From the NCBI GenBank assembly GCA_964569765.1, contig CAZMVY010000064.1:1-19836 (forward strand): 19,836 nucleotides of DNA, in the 5' to 3' direction. This document shows positions 7,215 to 14,882 of this stretch, piece after piece. Numbering within the stretch: the stretch's first letter is position 1; the number at the start of each line of letters is the position of its first letter. The position numbers and the translations under genes were made by a program. The DNA comes from CAZMVY01 sp964569765. GTDB taxonomy: Bacteria > Planctomycetota > Phycisphaerae > UBA1845 > PWPN01. The notes beneath the pieces are model-generated. The model was not told where the DNA came from, searched no databases, and was given only the letters and a program-made list of their open reading frames with translations.

Positions 7215-8438
7215 TCAGAAGTGCGCGCCGCAACCGCAGGGCCGCCCGGGAAGGCGCAGCGATGCGCCGCCCGCCGTGCCGTCCGCTGCGACCGCCGACC
7301 CGCGACGCTCCCGCTGCAACACGCACTGACACAGCTCGTACCATCGCTCCGCGCCCCGCTCGACGGTCCAGTCCGCCGCCATCCGGCGAGAGCGGGCGCC
7401 GAACGCCTCCACAAGCGAGGGTTCCGTGACGAAGCGCATCATCGCCCCCGCCAGCGCGCCCGCATCGCCCGGCGGCACAACGAACCCGTTCGCCCCCGGC
7501 ACGATCAGGTCCGCGGCGGCGCCCACGGACGACGTGGCGAGAATCGGCATCCCCGCCGCGAGGGCCTCGTTGACCACCACGCCCCATCCGTCGTACCGGC
7601 TCGGCAGGACGAACACGTCCGCCTCGGCAAAGATCGCCGGCAGATCCTCGCTCTGGCGGAAGCCCGCGAACCGCATACGATCGCGCCACTCGGCCGAGAC
7701 CATCTGCCGGTAGCGCGACAGGTACGGGCCGTCGCCGAGCAGCGTGAGCGTCGCCCGCGAATCGCGTGGACACACCTGCTCGAAGGCGCGGATCAGCACA
7801 TCCACGCCCTTGCGCGGGATCATCTGCCCGCTGAAGAGAAACCGCACGCCGGACGATGCCGTGCCGGGATGTCGCGGCCGGGGAATCGCCAGGTACCGCG
7901 AGAGATCGCAGTGATACGGGATGTTGCATACCGGCACGTCCGGCCCGACCAGCTCGCGATATGCCCGGACGGCGCGGGTGCCGATGGCCGCGATGCCGGC
8001 CGCGGCGCTGCGCACCGGCCCCTGGGCGCGGCGGCGCAGCCACCGCCCGATCCGCCCGCGGGCATGTATCCCCGGCGTTTCGCCCCACAGGACCCACGGC
8101 ACGCCGCGGCGGCTCAGATCGCGCATGGCCAATTGCGCCGTCAGCGTGAAGTAGTCGCCCACAATCACCAGGTCCCATGGCTCGGCCCGGAGCTCCCGGA
8201 GAACCGACGGGTTCAGGCAGCAGCACCGGGCAATCGAGTGCACGGCGAAGCCCGGCATGATCCGGCTGTGCGACGGCAGGCTCGCGTGGTTCCACTGACG
8301 GTCCGGCGCGCTGTCCGTGTAGTAGCGCACGCGGACGTCCAGCCCCGGATGAGCAGCCATCGCCTCGAACAGCTCCCGCTGATACGGGGAGGGCATGACG
8401 GTGAGAATCAACACGCGGATTCGTTCACATGAGCTCAT
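7215..8438 (-). CDS. GT4 family glycosyltransferase
   Basis: A 407-residue GT-B glycosyltransferase. It starts with IRVLILTVMPSPYQRELFEAM (residues 7-27), a form seen in GT4 proteins of O-antigen and exopolysaccharide loci. The donor half begins VRFLFSGQMIPRKGVDVLIRAF (198-219, with Arg209 and Lys210) and continues LTLLGDGPYLSRY. The catalytic-region motif is DGWGVVVNE (Asp283 to Glu291), so Asp replaces the first Glu of the usual E-x7-E. The last 35 residues are Ala/Gly/Arg-rich with no domain. ATG 8438 has no clear Shine-Dalgarno sequence but overlaps the stop of a small upstream frame as ATGA (8438-8435), suggesting coupled translation. It lies 21 bp before the next glycosyltransferase gene. 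Confidence 0.9.
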   Translation of the reverse strand: MSSCERIRVLILTVMPSPYQRELFEAMAAHPGLDVRVRYYTDSAPDRQWNHASLPSHSRIMPGFAVHSIARCCCLNPSVLRELRAEPWDLVIVGDYFTLTAQLAMRDLSRRGVPWVLWGETPGIHARGRIGRWLRRRAQGPVRSAAAGIAAIGTRAVRAYRELVGPDVPVCNIPYHCDLSRYLAIPRPRHPGTASSGVRFLFSGQMIPRKGVDVLIRAFEQVCPRDSRATLTLLGDGPYLSRYRQMVSAEWRDRMRFAGFRQSEDLPAIFAEADVFVLPSRYDGWGVVVNEALAAGMPILATSSVGAAADLIVPGANGFVVPPGDAGALAGAMMRFVTEPSLVEAFGARSRRMAADWTVERGAERWYELCQCVLQRERRGSAVAADGTAGGASLRLPGRPCGCGAHF

Positions 8439-8605
8439 GATGCGGAAGTCATGTTGCCGGCGCGCCGCCCGGCGCCCGCGAGTGCGGCAAGTACCTGTTG
8501 ACGCAGCGCCTGCGCCATCGCCGCGCGCGTCGGCTCTGCGGGCGACTGCTCGATGTGCCGGATGCCGAGCCGGGCCAACGCTTCGCTTGTCGGGCTGCGG
8601 CTCAC
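8435..8605 (-). CDS. Possible small coupling ORF (56 aa)
   Basis: A GTG at 8605 opens a 56-residue frame ending in TGA at 8437-8435. The stop overlaps the next gene's ATG as ATGA, and its own start overlaps the stop of a 9-codon frame (ATG 8631 to TGA 8602) as GTGA. That 9-codon frame in turn overlaps the stop of the upstream glycosyltransferase gene as ATGA (8631-8628). The product (VSRSPTSEALARLGIRHIEQ onward) has no recognisable domain, and there is no ribosome site before the GTG. Its reality rests only on the stop-start overlaps, so it may be a translational relay or chance. Confidence 0.25.
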   Translation of the reverse strand: MSRSPTSEALARLGIRHIEQSPAEPTRAAMAQALRQQVLAALAGAGRRAGNMTSAS

Positions 8606-8627
8606 GAGCAGAGGGCAGCCGATTCGC

Positions 8628-9740
8628 TCATGCGAGCACCTCTCGAAACATCCGTTCGTACGCATCGAGAAACGCTTCGCACCCGTAACGGTCTTGCACC
8701 GTTGCCATCGCCTCCCGCACGATCTGCGCCCGCCGCCCGGGCGCCCGCAGCAGGGCGCAGACATGTTCCGCCAGCGCCCCCTCCTCGTGCCGGTCGAGAA
8801 GGAAGCCGTTGCGCCCGTGCTCGATGAGTTCCGACGTCCCCCCGTACGCGACGGACGCCACCACAGGCACCCCGCACGCCATCGCCTCGGCCGGCGTCCG
8901 GCCGAACGCATCGGCGTCCGAGTTGAACAGCAGCACGTCGCTCGCGCCGTACACGGCGTACGCATCCCGCTGCCAGCCGATGAAACGCACGCGGCCGTCC
9001 AGACCCAGTGCGCGGGCCCTTGCCTCCAGCGCTGGCCGCGCGGGCCCGTCGCCGGCGATCAGAAACTGCGCGTCGCGCTCGCGCCGCGCCACTCGCGCCG
9101 CCACATTCAGAAACACGTCCCACCGCTTCCGCGGAATCAGTTGTCCGGCGTTCGCCACTACTGGCGCGTCCGATGAAAGCCCCCAGCGGGCCCGAAGCTC
9201 CGCCCGGCGATCCGCCGACAGCGCGGGGGGCACCGCGATCGGCGCCCGGATCGTGACAAAGCGATCGGCCAGGTGCGGGGCCACGGCCTCGGCCTCCCGC
9301 CGGATGAAATCGGTGAGGAACGTGATGCGGGCGTAGTCGGCCCCGAAGAGGCGGTAGAACGCGCCCCATTTCAGGCGGTCCGCCGGACGGCTGCCGTGAT
9401 GGTAATGCACCGTCAGCACCCGCCGTGTGCGGCGGGCATGCCGCACCGCCACGGCCCCGGACAGCGTCGGCCCGCTGACCAGCACGAGATCGCAGTCAAG
9501 ACGGCCGATCGTGCGGCGCAGCGCCCGATGCGTCCGCCAGCCAAAGCGGCCGCGGTACTCATGGCCGATCACCGGGATGCCGCATTCCTGCAGCACCGCC
9601 GCCCCATCGCCGGGCGGATGCATCGAGCACACCGTAAAGTCGAATCCCCGCGCCCGGAGGCCGCGCATCAGCATGTACAACGTCTGCTCGGTCCCACCGA
9701 GGTACGTGCACTGCATCAGATGAAGGATGGTGGTTGGCAT
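8628..9740 (-). CDS. GT4 family glycosyltransferase
   Basis: A 370-residue GT-B glycosyltransferase. The start is placed at ATG 9740, where the protein becomes family-like: ILHLMQCTYLGGTEQTLYMLMRGL at residues 5-28, with the GG loop that contacts the sugar nucleotide. The frame is open further upstream, but that part is Arg-rich and overlaps the preceding gene. The acceptor half has VLTVHYHHGS (108-117) and FLTDFIRREAE. The donor half has VVANAGQLIPRKRWDVFLNVAA (194-215) and FLIAGDGPARPALE. The catalytic motif is DAFGRTPAE (Asp277 to Glu285), a D-x7-E variant. No good Shine-Dalgarno sequence precedes ATG 9740; the Wzy-like gene ends 22 bp upstream, so coupling or reinitiation is possible. Confidence 0.9.
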   Translation of the reverse strand: MPTTILHLMQCTYLGGTEQTLYMLMRGLRARGFDFTVCSMHPPGDGAAVLQECGIPVIGHEYRGRFGWRTHRALRRTIGRLDCDLVLVSGPTLSGAVAVRHARRTRRVLTVHYHHGSRPADRLKWGAFYRLFGADYARITFLTDFIRREAEAVAPHLADRFVTIRAPIAVPPALSADRRAELRARWGLSSDAPVVANAGQLIPRKRWDVFLNVAARVARRERDAQFLIAGDGPARPALEARARALGLDGRVRFIGWQRDAYAVYGASDVLLFNSDADAFGRTPAEAMACGVPVVASVAYGGTSELIEHGRNGFLLDRHEEGALAEHVCALLRAPGRRAQIVREAMATVQDRYGCEAFLDAYERMFREVLA

Positions 9741-9762
9741 GGAAATGCGGCGGCCGGCCCCC

Positions 9763-11157
9763 TCAGCCTTCCGAAGACGCCGACGGCGACGCCAATCCGT
9801 CGAACCCCGACCGGCAGTCCGCATCCGGGAACTCCGAAACGCCGGGCCTTCCTTCGGCCGCCGGCTGGCCCCGCCGGGATCGCGCCGCCACAATGCCGAT
9901 GCAGATCATCGCGGCGAACATCTGATAGAACAGCGGAAGGCTCAGCGACCGCCCGAGCATCAGCAGACAACCCAGGCCGAGCGAGTAGAACATCAGCACG
10001 GGCAGCGATCGCGTCCGCTGCGGCCCGATCCGGTCCCACGCACGGCAGACGATCCCGCCGAAGAGGTTGAGCAGGACGACGGCTATCACACCGCCGTTGA
10101 TGTACATCTCGCCGAGGATGCCCGGCGAAATCGTCGGCCCGCCGTGCAGCGGATCCTGGCCTTGCCATTCGGCGTACGTTACGCCGAAGCCGACCGGCTT
10201 GCCGGGCCAGAGGAACCGCGGAATCGGATTGACCAGCTCGATCGCCATCGTTTCGCCGTAGAGGTAGGGGCGTTTTTCGGGAACCTGATCGAGCACGAAT
10301 AGCAACTCGCGGAACATCTCGTGCCCGACGTACGACGGCGTTTTGGCGAATTCCAGACGCCCCTCCTTGCGTCCCTCAACCATCGCCCCGGCGAACCAGT
10401 AGAACAGCACCGCGCACGGGATCGCCGCGATCAGCAGGCCCCGCTGCCGGCGGGGGTCGCACCGCCAGTACAGCCACGCCGCGGGGATCAGCAGGGCGAG
10501 GAACACCACGGAACGCGACCCGGTCCCGTAGGCCCGCATCATGTGCCACGCCAGGACGGCCGCCGCCACGAGCGTGATCCCTCGTGAGCGCCGCTTGTCT
10601 CCGAGGATCAACATGGCCACCCAGGCCACGGCCAGCAGGAAGGTCTCGATCATGACCACGGCCGCGCGGAAGTCGCCCAGCGCCGGCCGCACCAGCGTGC
10701 CTCGCCATCCCGCGCGTCCGGCGATCAGCCCGCGCAGGGTCTCGGCCGGATCGGCGAGCCCGTAGAGCACGACCGGAATCGACCCCACCAGCACGCCGAC
10801 GATCAGCGTCTGGCGGCGGAAGTCGCGGTCGCCCAGCCGCGCGACGCGGCGCCCGCAGCCGTCGAACCATCGTGCGGAGGAGCCATGGTATCCGGCGAGG
10901 AACGAGGCGGCGGCGAGCATCACCAGGAAGACGGCGTACTTGTAAGCGGTCGCGCCGTACCGAAAGACCTCCGGAGGGCCCTGGATTGCCTCGAGGAGGT
11001 ACCAGATGAAGAGTCCGAAGAGGACGACATTTCGCGCGGAGATCAGTCGGCGGACGTCGCGCCGGACATCGTGGTACACGGCGACGACGAGGAGAACAGC
11101 CGCCCCCCACGCCCACCAGCTCGCGCCCGCGTCTACCTTGTCAGCCACCATCATCAT
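9763..11157 (-). CDS. Wzy / O-antigen-ligase-like polytopic membrane protein (polysaccharide polymerase)
   Basis: A 464-residue membrane protein with about ten hydrophobic segments, such as WWAWGAAVLLVVAVY, VVLFGLFIWYLLEA, YAVFLVMLAAASFLAGY, TLIVGVLVGSIPVVLYGL, MIETFLLAVAWVAMLIL, GLLIAAIPCAVLFYWF, GGVIAVVLLNLFGGIV and LPVLMFYSLGLGCLLML. A large loop between the later segments carries ELVNPIPRFLWPGKP and TISPGILGEMYINGG. That pattern is typical of oligosaccharide repeat-unit polymerases, which join undecaprenyl-linked units on the periplasmic face. Wzy proteins diverge greatly, so the call rests on topology, loop pattern and context; a ligase is the alternative. The start is one of three ATGs (11157, 11154, 11151). 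An in-frame GTG at 11208 overlapping the previous stop as GTGA is also possible and would add 17 residues. Confidence 0.8.
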   Translation of the reverse strand: MMMVADKVDAGASWWAWGAAVLLVVAVYHDVRRDVRRLISARNVVLFGLFIWYLLEAIQGPPEVFRYGATAYKYAVFLVMLAAASFLAGYHGSSARWFDGCGRRVARLGDRDFRRQTLIVGVLVGSIPVVLYGLADPAETLRGLIAGRAGWRGTLVRPALGDFRAAVVMIETFLLAVAWVAMLILGDKRRSRGITLVAAAVLAWHMMRAYGTGSRSVVFLALLIPAAWLYWRCDPRRQRGLLIAAIPCAVLFYWFAGAMVEGRKEGRLEFAKTPSYVGHEMFRELLFVLDQVPEKRPYLYGETMAIELVNPIPRFLWPGKPVGFGVTYAEWQGQDPLHGGPTISPGILGEMYINGGVIAVVLLNLFGGIVCRAWDRIGPQRTRSLPVLMFYSLGLGCLLMLGRSLSLPLFYQMFAAMICIGIVAARSRRGQPAAEGRPGVSEFPDADCRSGFDGLASPSASSEG

Positions 11158-11204
11158 AACATCACCCGATTCGATCCGGACCGCAGCCCGCGGCGCAAGG
11201 CCGC

Positions 11205-12581
11205 TCACACGGTCCAACCCATCCGTTCGCAGGTGGCCCTGACCGCATTCTTGACCGGGGCCGGAAGGGCCCGTCGAAAGGACGCCAGGCACGCTTCGGC
11301 CACCCCCGGCCGCCGGGGACGTGCCGAGCACACCGCGCTCCGCGGCTCCGCGAGAATCGCGTCGAAAAGCCGGGCGTAGCGCTGCGCCATACGCTCGCTC
11401 GTGAACTCCCGGCGGACGCGATCAGCCGCGGCCGCCGACATCCGCCGGAGCCGTTGCCGGTCGGCCGCGAGGGAGGCGATCGCCGACGCGAACGCCGACA
11501 CCCGCCCGACCGGACACAGAATGCCCTGATCCGGGGTCGCCACGATGTAGTCCGTAACCCCCCGGAGCCGTGAAAGGACCGGGACACAGCCCGCTGCCAT
11601 CGCTTCGACCAGAACCAGCCCGAAGCCCTCATGCCGCGACGGCATGAGCATCACGTCATGATGACGCAGTTCGTCCGCGACCGCGTCGTAGCGAAGCGTT
11701 CCCTTATACGTCCACCGTGAGGCGAGACCCGCCGCCGCCATCCTCGAGGCGAATCGCGCATAATCGGGCCCGTCTCCGATCACGCTGAGGTGGAACGGCA
11801 CCCCGGCCCGTTCCAACCGAGTCAGAATCCTGGGAATCAGAAGGACTCCCTTCGCCGAATCGCACATCCGTCCGAAGTACAGAAGACGCAGTCCGCAGGG
11901 TCCGCTCTGCGGGCCAAACCCCGCAGGGGCGACAGACAGCAGCCCAGGGTGCGAGCCCCGGGTCGTTGCCGGAGTCGAACCCCAAGCCCCGGAGAAGGGA
12001 CAGAACCGCCGCGCCATCGCACGCTGGACACCCACCTCTCCGACCGAAAACGCCGCCGGCTGCGTCTCCTTCTCCCCCGCCCGCGCATACGCCTCGACGT
12101 CTATACCATACGGAATCAGTTCGACCTTCTCCGCCGGCACGCCGCACCATCGGATGATGTCCCGCTGCAACCGCGGACTCACGCAGACGACACGATGCAT
12201 CCGCTCATGGCCGTACGTCGCCACGCGATAGTGCCCGCGCGTCGCATTGTTCACCACGGACACGACGCGGACCGACGGCGGCAGCGCCGGAACAAGCCGG
12301 TGCTCCGTCTCGCTCCCGGAGATCATCACGATGTCGATCGACTCCCGACGAAGCCAATTCACCAAGGCATCCCGCTGCGACTCGAAATCCCTCGCCTCCG
12401 GCGCCAGGATCTCCGCCGGCAGCAGGCTGAGGCTCCGGGCGTAATCGGCCTTCGCCTGCGGCCCCACCCCGACGAGCCGCAGTTCATAGCCCAGCCGCGG
12501 CAGATGCTCGGCCAGGTTCACCGCAAAGGTGTACACCCCGGCCAGCTTCGGCACTTCGCAATACGCTACCCGACCTCGCAT
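11205..12581 (-). CDS. GT4 family glycosyltransferase with in-frame palindromic-repeat insertion
   Basis: A 458-residue GT-B glycosyltransferase. ATG 12581 has AAAGGA at 12587-12592 and overlaps the end of the GT2 gene by 16 bp. The first half runs to ELIPYGIDVEAYARAG (154-169). The donor half starts abruptly at LRLLYFGRMCDSAKGV (231-246) and carries FHLSVIGDGPDYARF and RHEGFGLVLVEAMAAG, with an intact E-x7-E (Glu318, Glu326). Related enzymes usually have only 10-15 residues between these parts. Here there are about 60 extra residues (170-230), including RGSHPGLLSVAPAGFGPQSG, and the DNA is a chain of short palindromes. The extra segment sits in the interdomain linker of the GT-B fold, where it may be tolerated. 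Whether the enzyme is active is unknown, but the frame and motifs are intact. Confidence 0.88.
   Translation of the reverse strand: MRGRVAYCEVPKLAGVYTFAVNLAEHLPRLGYELRLVGVGPQAKADYARSLSLLPAEILAPEARDFESQRDALVNWLRRESIDIVMISGSETEHRLVPALPPSVRVVSVVNNATRGHYRVATYGHERMHRVVCVSPRLQRDIIRWCGVPAEKVELIPYGIDVEAYARAGEKETQPAAFSVGEVGVQRAMARRFCPFSGAWGSTPATTRGSHPGLLSVAPAGFGPQSGPCGLRLLYFGRMCDSAKGVLLIPRILTRLERAGVPFHLSVIGDGPDYARFASRMAAAGLASRWTYKGTLRYDAVADELRHHDVMLMPSRHEGFGLVLVEAMAAGCVPVLSRLRGVTDYIVATPDQGILCPVGRVSAFASAIASLAADRQRLRRMSAAAADRVRREFTSERMAQRYARLFDAILAEPRSAVCSARPRRPGVAEACLASFRRALPAPVKNAVRATCERMGWTV
11892..12074 (-). repeat. Palindromic repeat element inserted in frame in a glycosyltransferase gene
   Basis: The segment encodes the extra residues 170-230 of the surrounding protein. 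It contains three consecutive hairpin-forming stretches: 11943-11962 (CCCAGGG / CCCCGGG arms with one mismatch), 11919-11929 (CCCC-GCA-GGGG) and 11893-11912 (CCGCAG / CTGCGG arms around GGTCCGCT). The last is a 20-nt sequence found again, identical, at 14853-14872. The left boundary near 11892 is sharp because LRLLYFGR follows at once. The right boundary is uncertain and the repeat may begin only near 12010-12050. The arrangement resembles Rickettsia palindromic elements, which also persist in frame inside genes; membership of any named family is not claimed. Confidence 0.6.
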
Positions 12582-13495
12582 AGTCGTCCTTTCGGGTCCG
12601 CCGCCGCAGGCCCGTCCGCCGCGCGGGCGTCCGTCGGATCGCGGCCCAGTTCCAGGAACCGCCGCCACGTCCGCGCTGTGACCGGCCGGCGCCGACGTAT
12701 TGCGCCCGGCGCCCGCCGCATGAACCCGGCCAGGCCCGTCGCCAGAGCGCGCCACCAGCCATGCCTCGCGCAGAAGACAGCATGCGAGGCGGTCTGACGG
12801 ATGAGCCGCAAGGGCAGCCGCGACGCCGGCGCGTACCGGAGTACGAAGAGCAACTCGTTCCGAATCGCATGGCCGTGGATGAACTGATGGTCGCGGTCGG
12901 CAGTCGATTCGCCGTGGTCGGCCACGATGTCGTCCGTGTGGCGGATCTCCCATCCGGCGGCGAACAGCCGCATGGCCAGGTCGCGCTCCTCGCCAGCGCG
13001 GAAAATCGCCGGATCGAACCCGCCGACGGCCTCGAACGCGCTGCGCCGCACGGCGAATCCGCATGCGATGAACGTGGTCGTCTCGCGAAGCGGTCTGCCG
13101 CGATGCGCGGGCCACAGCGTGCCGTCCCGCCGGCGCACCCGGCAGGACAGCAACCCGAGCCGCGGATCGGCCGCAAAGTGCCTGACGATCGCCGCAAACG
13201 CCTCCGATGACTCGAAGTGGCAATCGTCGTCAAGACCCACGAGGATCTGGCCGCCCGACATTCCGGCCAGCCGGTTCCGCAATTCGCACGGGCCGACGCG
13301 CTTCTCGCTGCGCACGACACGCACATGCGGAAACCTTGCGGCGAGGACCGGCCGCGGATCGACGTCCGAACCGTCGTCGCCCACCCAGACCTCGACACGC
13401 GGGTACGGATCGCGCCCGATCCGCTCCAGCGTTACGAGCAGGTCGCCGAGCCGGTTCCGCGTCGGGATGATGACGCTGATGCCGATCTCGTTCAC
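12566..13495 (-). CDS. GT2 family glycosyltransferase
   Basis: A 309-residue inverting GT-A glycosyltransferase. It starts at GTG 13495 with the normal first strand (GISVIIPTRNRLGDLLVTLE, residues 5-24). WVGDDGSD (37-44) carries the nucleotide-binding aspartates, ILVGLDDDCHF (84-94) is the DxD-type metal site (Asp89-Asp91), and GEERDLAMRLFAAGW (168-182) carries the ED pair expected for the catalytic base. The C-terminal third (215-309) is helical and Arg-rich, perhaps membrane-associated. The ribosome site is weak (GAAGG close to the GTG, or GGAG slightly further away). An open frame continues upstream to 13675 but is Gly/Val-rich low complexity overlapping the previous gene, so it was excluded. 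The stop overlaps the next gene by 16 bp. Confidence 0.88.
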   Translation of the reverse strand: MNEIGISVIIPTRNRLGDLLVTLERIGRDPYPRVEVWVGDDGSDVDPRPVLAARFPHVRVVRSEKRVGPCELRNRLAGMSGGQILVGLDDDCHFESSEAFAAIVRHFAADPRLGLLSCRVRRRDGTLWPAHRGRPLRETTTFIACGFAVRRSAFEAVGGFDPAIFRAGEERDLAMRLFAAGWEIRHTDDIVADHGESTADRDHQFIHGHAIRNELLFVLRYAPASRLPLRLIRQTASHAVFCARHGWWRALATGLAGFMRRAPGAIRRRRPVTARTWRRFLELGRDPTDARAADGPAAADPKGRLCEVG

Positions 13496-13521
13496 AATCC
13501 TTCGCTCCGTCTCAGGGTACG

Positions 13522-14841
13522 TTATGCAGACGCGAGGAGCCGTGCAGACGCACCGCGCGAGGGTGTCGTCGCTTCCCGTGCGGATGTCGCGGCGGACGCA
13601 TGAACCCCCGCCGACGACCACCACAACACCAACTCCCGACACAACTCCGCCAACCGCTCCTCGTGGCGATCCCACCCGAACGCGCGCGCCCGCTCGGCGG
13701 CGTTGCGCCCCATCTCGCGCACCCGCTCACGCCGACTCGCCAGCCCGATCAACCGATCGCATAACCCCTCGACATCGTCAGGCTCGAGGACGTACCCGCT
13801 GACGCCGTCCTCGATGATGTCCGGCGCTGCCGAATGCGTGCTGCCGATCACGGGAAGCCCCGCGGCCATCGCCTCGACCATCACCAGCCCAAACCCCTCG
13901 AACAGCGACGGCAGGACGAGCACGTGGCTGCGGGCCATCTCCGCGAAGACCCGCGTCTGGTCCACGCGGCCGAGGTACTCGACGTACGGCCGCCAGGCCT
14001 CGAACGCCCGGCCGCTGCCGACCATCGGCCCGGCCACCACCAGCCGTGTGCCCGCGGACCGGATACGCCGATACGCCTCGAGCAGATACCGGATCCCCTT
14101 GCGCTGCCCGACACTTCCGACGAACAGGATGCGAAACGCCCCGCGCGTCGGTCGCGGCGAAGGCCGGATCCGCCCCAGGTCCGCGCCAAGCGGCAGCAGG
14201 CGGATACGTTCGGCCGCCACGCCCGCCTCCTGGAGCGTCGCCCGCGTGAACGAACTGGCTGCCACGCAGACGTCGGCCCGGTGCGGCTCCGCCTCCAGGC
14301 GTCGGCGGTACCAGGCGGGGAAGCAACAGTTGTTCAGCGAGTCGGCCCACTCCGGCCAGCGCTGTGCCTCAGCCGCCAAAATGCGTTCGGCGGCGGTGAC
14401 GTGCCCGGTGGCGAACTCCGCCACGGCCAGCAGGCCGCGTGCCCGCGCCGCCGCAAGGCTGTCGTGGCAGCTCCCCTGAAAACCCCAGAATCCCTGCGCA
14501 TCGCCCGCCCGTAGCTGCCCCCGCGCCACCCACCGGTCGAACGCCGCGTCACGCACGTAGGTCAGGTGCTGCGCCAGCCTCCCGTTGCCGATCAGTGCGC
14601 GGCATGCGACCTCCGGCAGTTCGAGCCACAACTGCCGCCGTACCGCCTCGTCCAGCCCGTCGAGGTGGCGCCGGCGCATCGCACGGTCCGCCCGCGGCCA
14701 GCAGCGCAGCCATGCCTCGGGGCGGCGATCGGGCCGGTAATAGGTGCTCGTGAGGAACCATGCCAGGCGGCCGCGGTTCTGCATCGCCAGTGCGTGGCGG
14801 TACGCGTGCTGCTTGCCCGAATGTGCAACGATGAACTTCAT
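13522..14841 (-). CDS. GT4 family glycosyltransferase
   Basis: A 439-residue GT-B glycosyltransferase. It begins MKFIVAHSGKQHAYRHALAMQ at ATG 14841 and has a long acceptor domain (to about residue 225) with FWGFQGSCHDSLAAARARG and LNNCCFPAWYRRR. The donor domain shows FRILFVGSVGQRKGIRYLLEAYRR (236-259) and LFEGFGLVMVEAMAAG, with a full E-x7-E (Glu315, Glu323). The last 30 residues are Ala/Ser/Thr-rich and probably disordered. No Shine-Dalgarno sequence is present. The 37-bp gap to the upstream gene is taken up by a hairpin repeat and a 14-codon minicistron whose TGA overlaps this ATG. The frame stays open upstream to 14931, through the repeat, but that part lacks family features. Confidence 0.9.
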   Translation of the reverse strand: MKFIVAHSGKQHAYRHALAMQNRGRLAWFLTSTYYRPDRRPEAWLRCWPRADRAMRRRHLDGLDEAVRRQLWLELPEVACRALIGNGRLAQHLTYVRDAAFDRWVARGQLRAGDAQGFWGFQGSCHDSLAAARARGLLAVAEFATGHVTAAERILAAEAQRWPEWADSLNNCCFPAWYRRRLEAEPHRADVCVAASSFTRATLQEAGVAAERIRLLPLGADLGRIRPSPRPTRGAFRILFVGSVGQRKGIRYLLEAYRRIRSAGTRLVVAGPMVGSGRAFEAWRPYVEYLGRVDQTRVFAEMARSHVLVLPSLFEGFGLVMVEAMAAGLPVIGSTHSAAPDIIEDGVSGYVLEPDDVEGLCDRLIGLASRRERVREMGRNAAERARAFGWDRHEERLAELCRELVLWWSSAGVHASAATSAREATTPSRGASARLLASA

Positions 14842-14882
14842 GCGCTGTAGCGCCGCAGGGTCCGCTCTGCGGACGACCTCAT
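14838..14882 (-). CDS. 14-codon minicistron formed by a hairpin repeat between two genes
   Basis: ATG 14882 overlaps the stop of the fusion gene as ATGA (14882-14879). It reads MRSSAERTLRRYSA and ends in TGA (14840-14838), overlapping the ATG of the next glycosyltransferase as ATGA (14841-14838). The peptide is unlikely to have a function; if translated, it would carry ribosomes across a gap lacking a Shine-Dalgarno sequence. It could be chance. Confidence 0.3.
   Translation of the reverse strand: MRSSAERTLRRYSA
14853..14872 (-). repeat. Second copy of the 20-nt hairpin repeat at a gene junction
   Basis: CCGCAGGGTCCGCTCTGCGG (plus strand) is identical to 11893-11912; the match ends sharply on both sides. 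On the minus strand it can fold either as GTCCGC-AGA-GCGGAC (14874-14860, using two flanking bases) or as the longer CCGCAG/CTGCGG stem. It is followed by another small stem, GCGC-TACA-GCGC (14853-14842), abutting the next gene's ATG. Confidence 0.75.

Noticed and set aside
5139..8432. Plus-strand open frame of 1097 codons
   Set aside because: It lies antisense to three well-supported genes, is Arg/Pro/His-rich with no domain, and is explained by the low stop frequency of GC-rich antisense frames.
9741..9893. Arg-rich N-terminal extension of the GT4 at 8628-9740
   Set aside because: It overlaps the end of the Wzy-like gene, is low complexity, and ATG 9740 begins exactly at the conserved first strand.
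12582..13223. Upstream part of the minus-strand frame 11205-13223 as an N-terminal domain of the repeat-bearing GT4
   Set aside because: It overlaps the GT2 gene in another frame and has no domain; ATG 12581 with AAAGGA gives a normal GT4 start.
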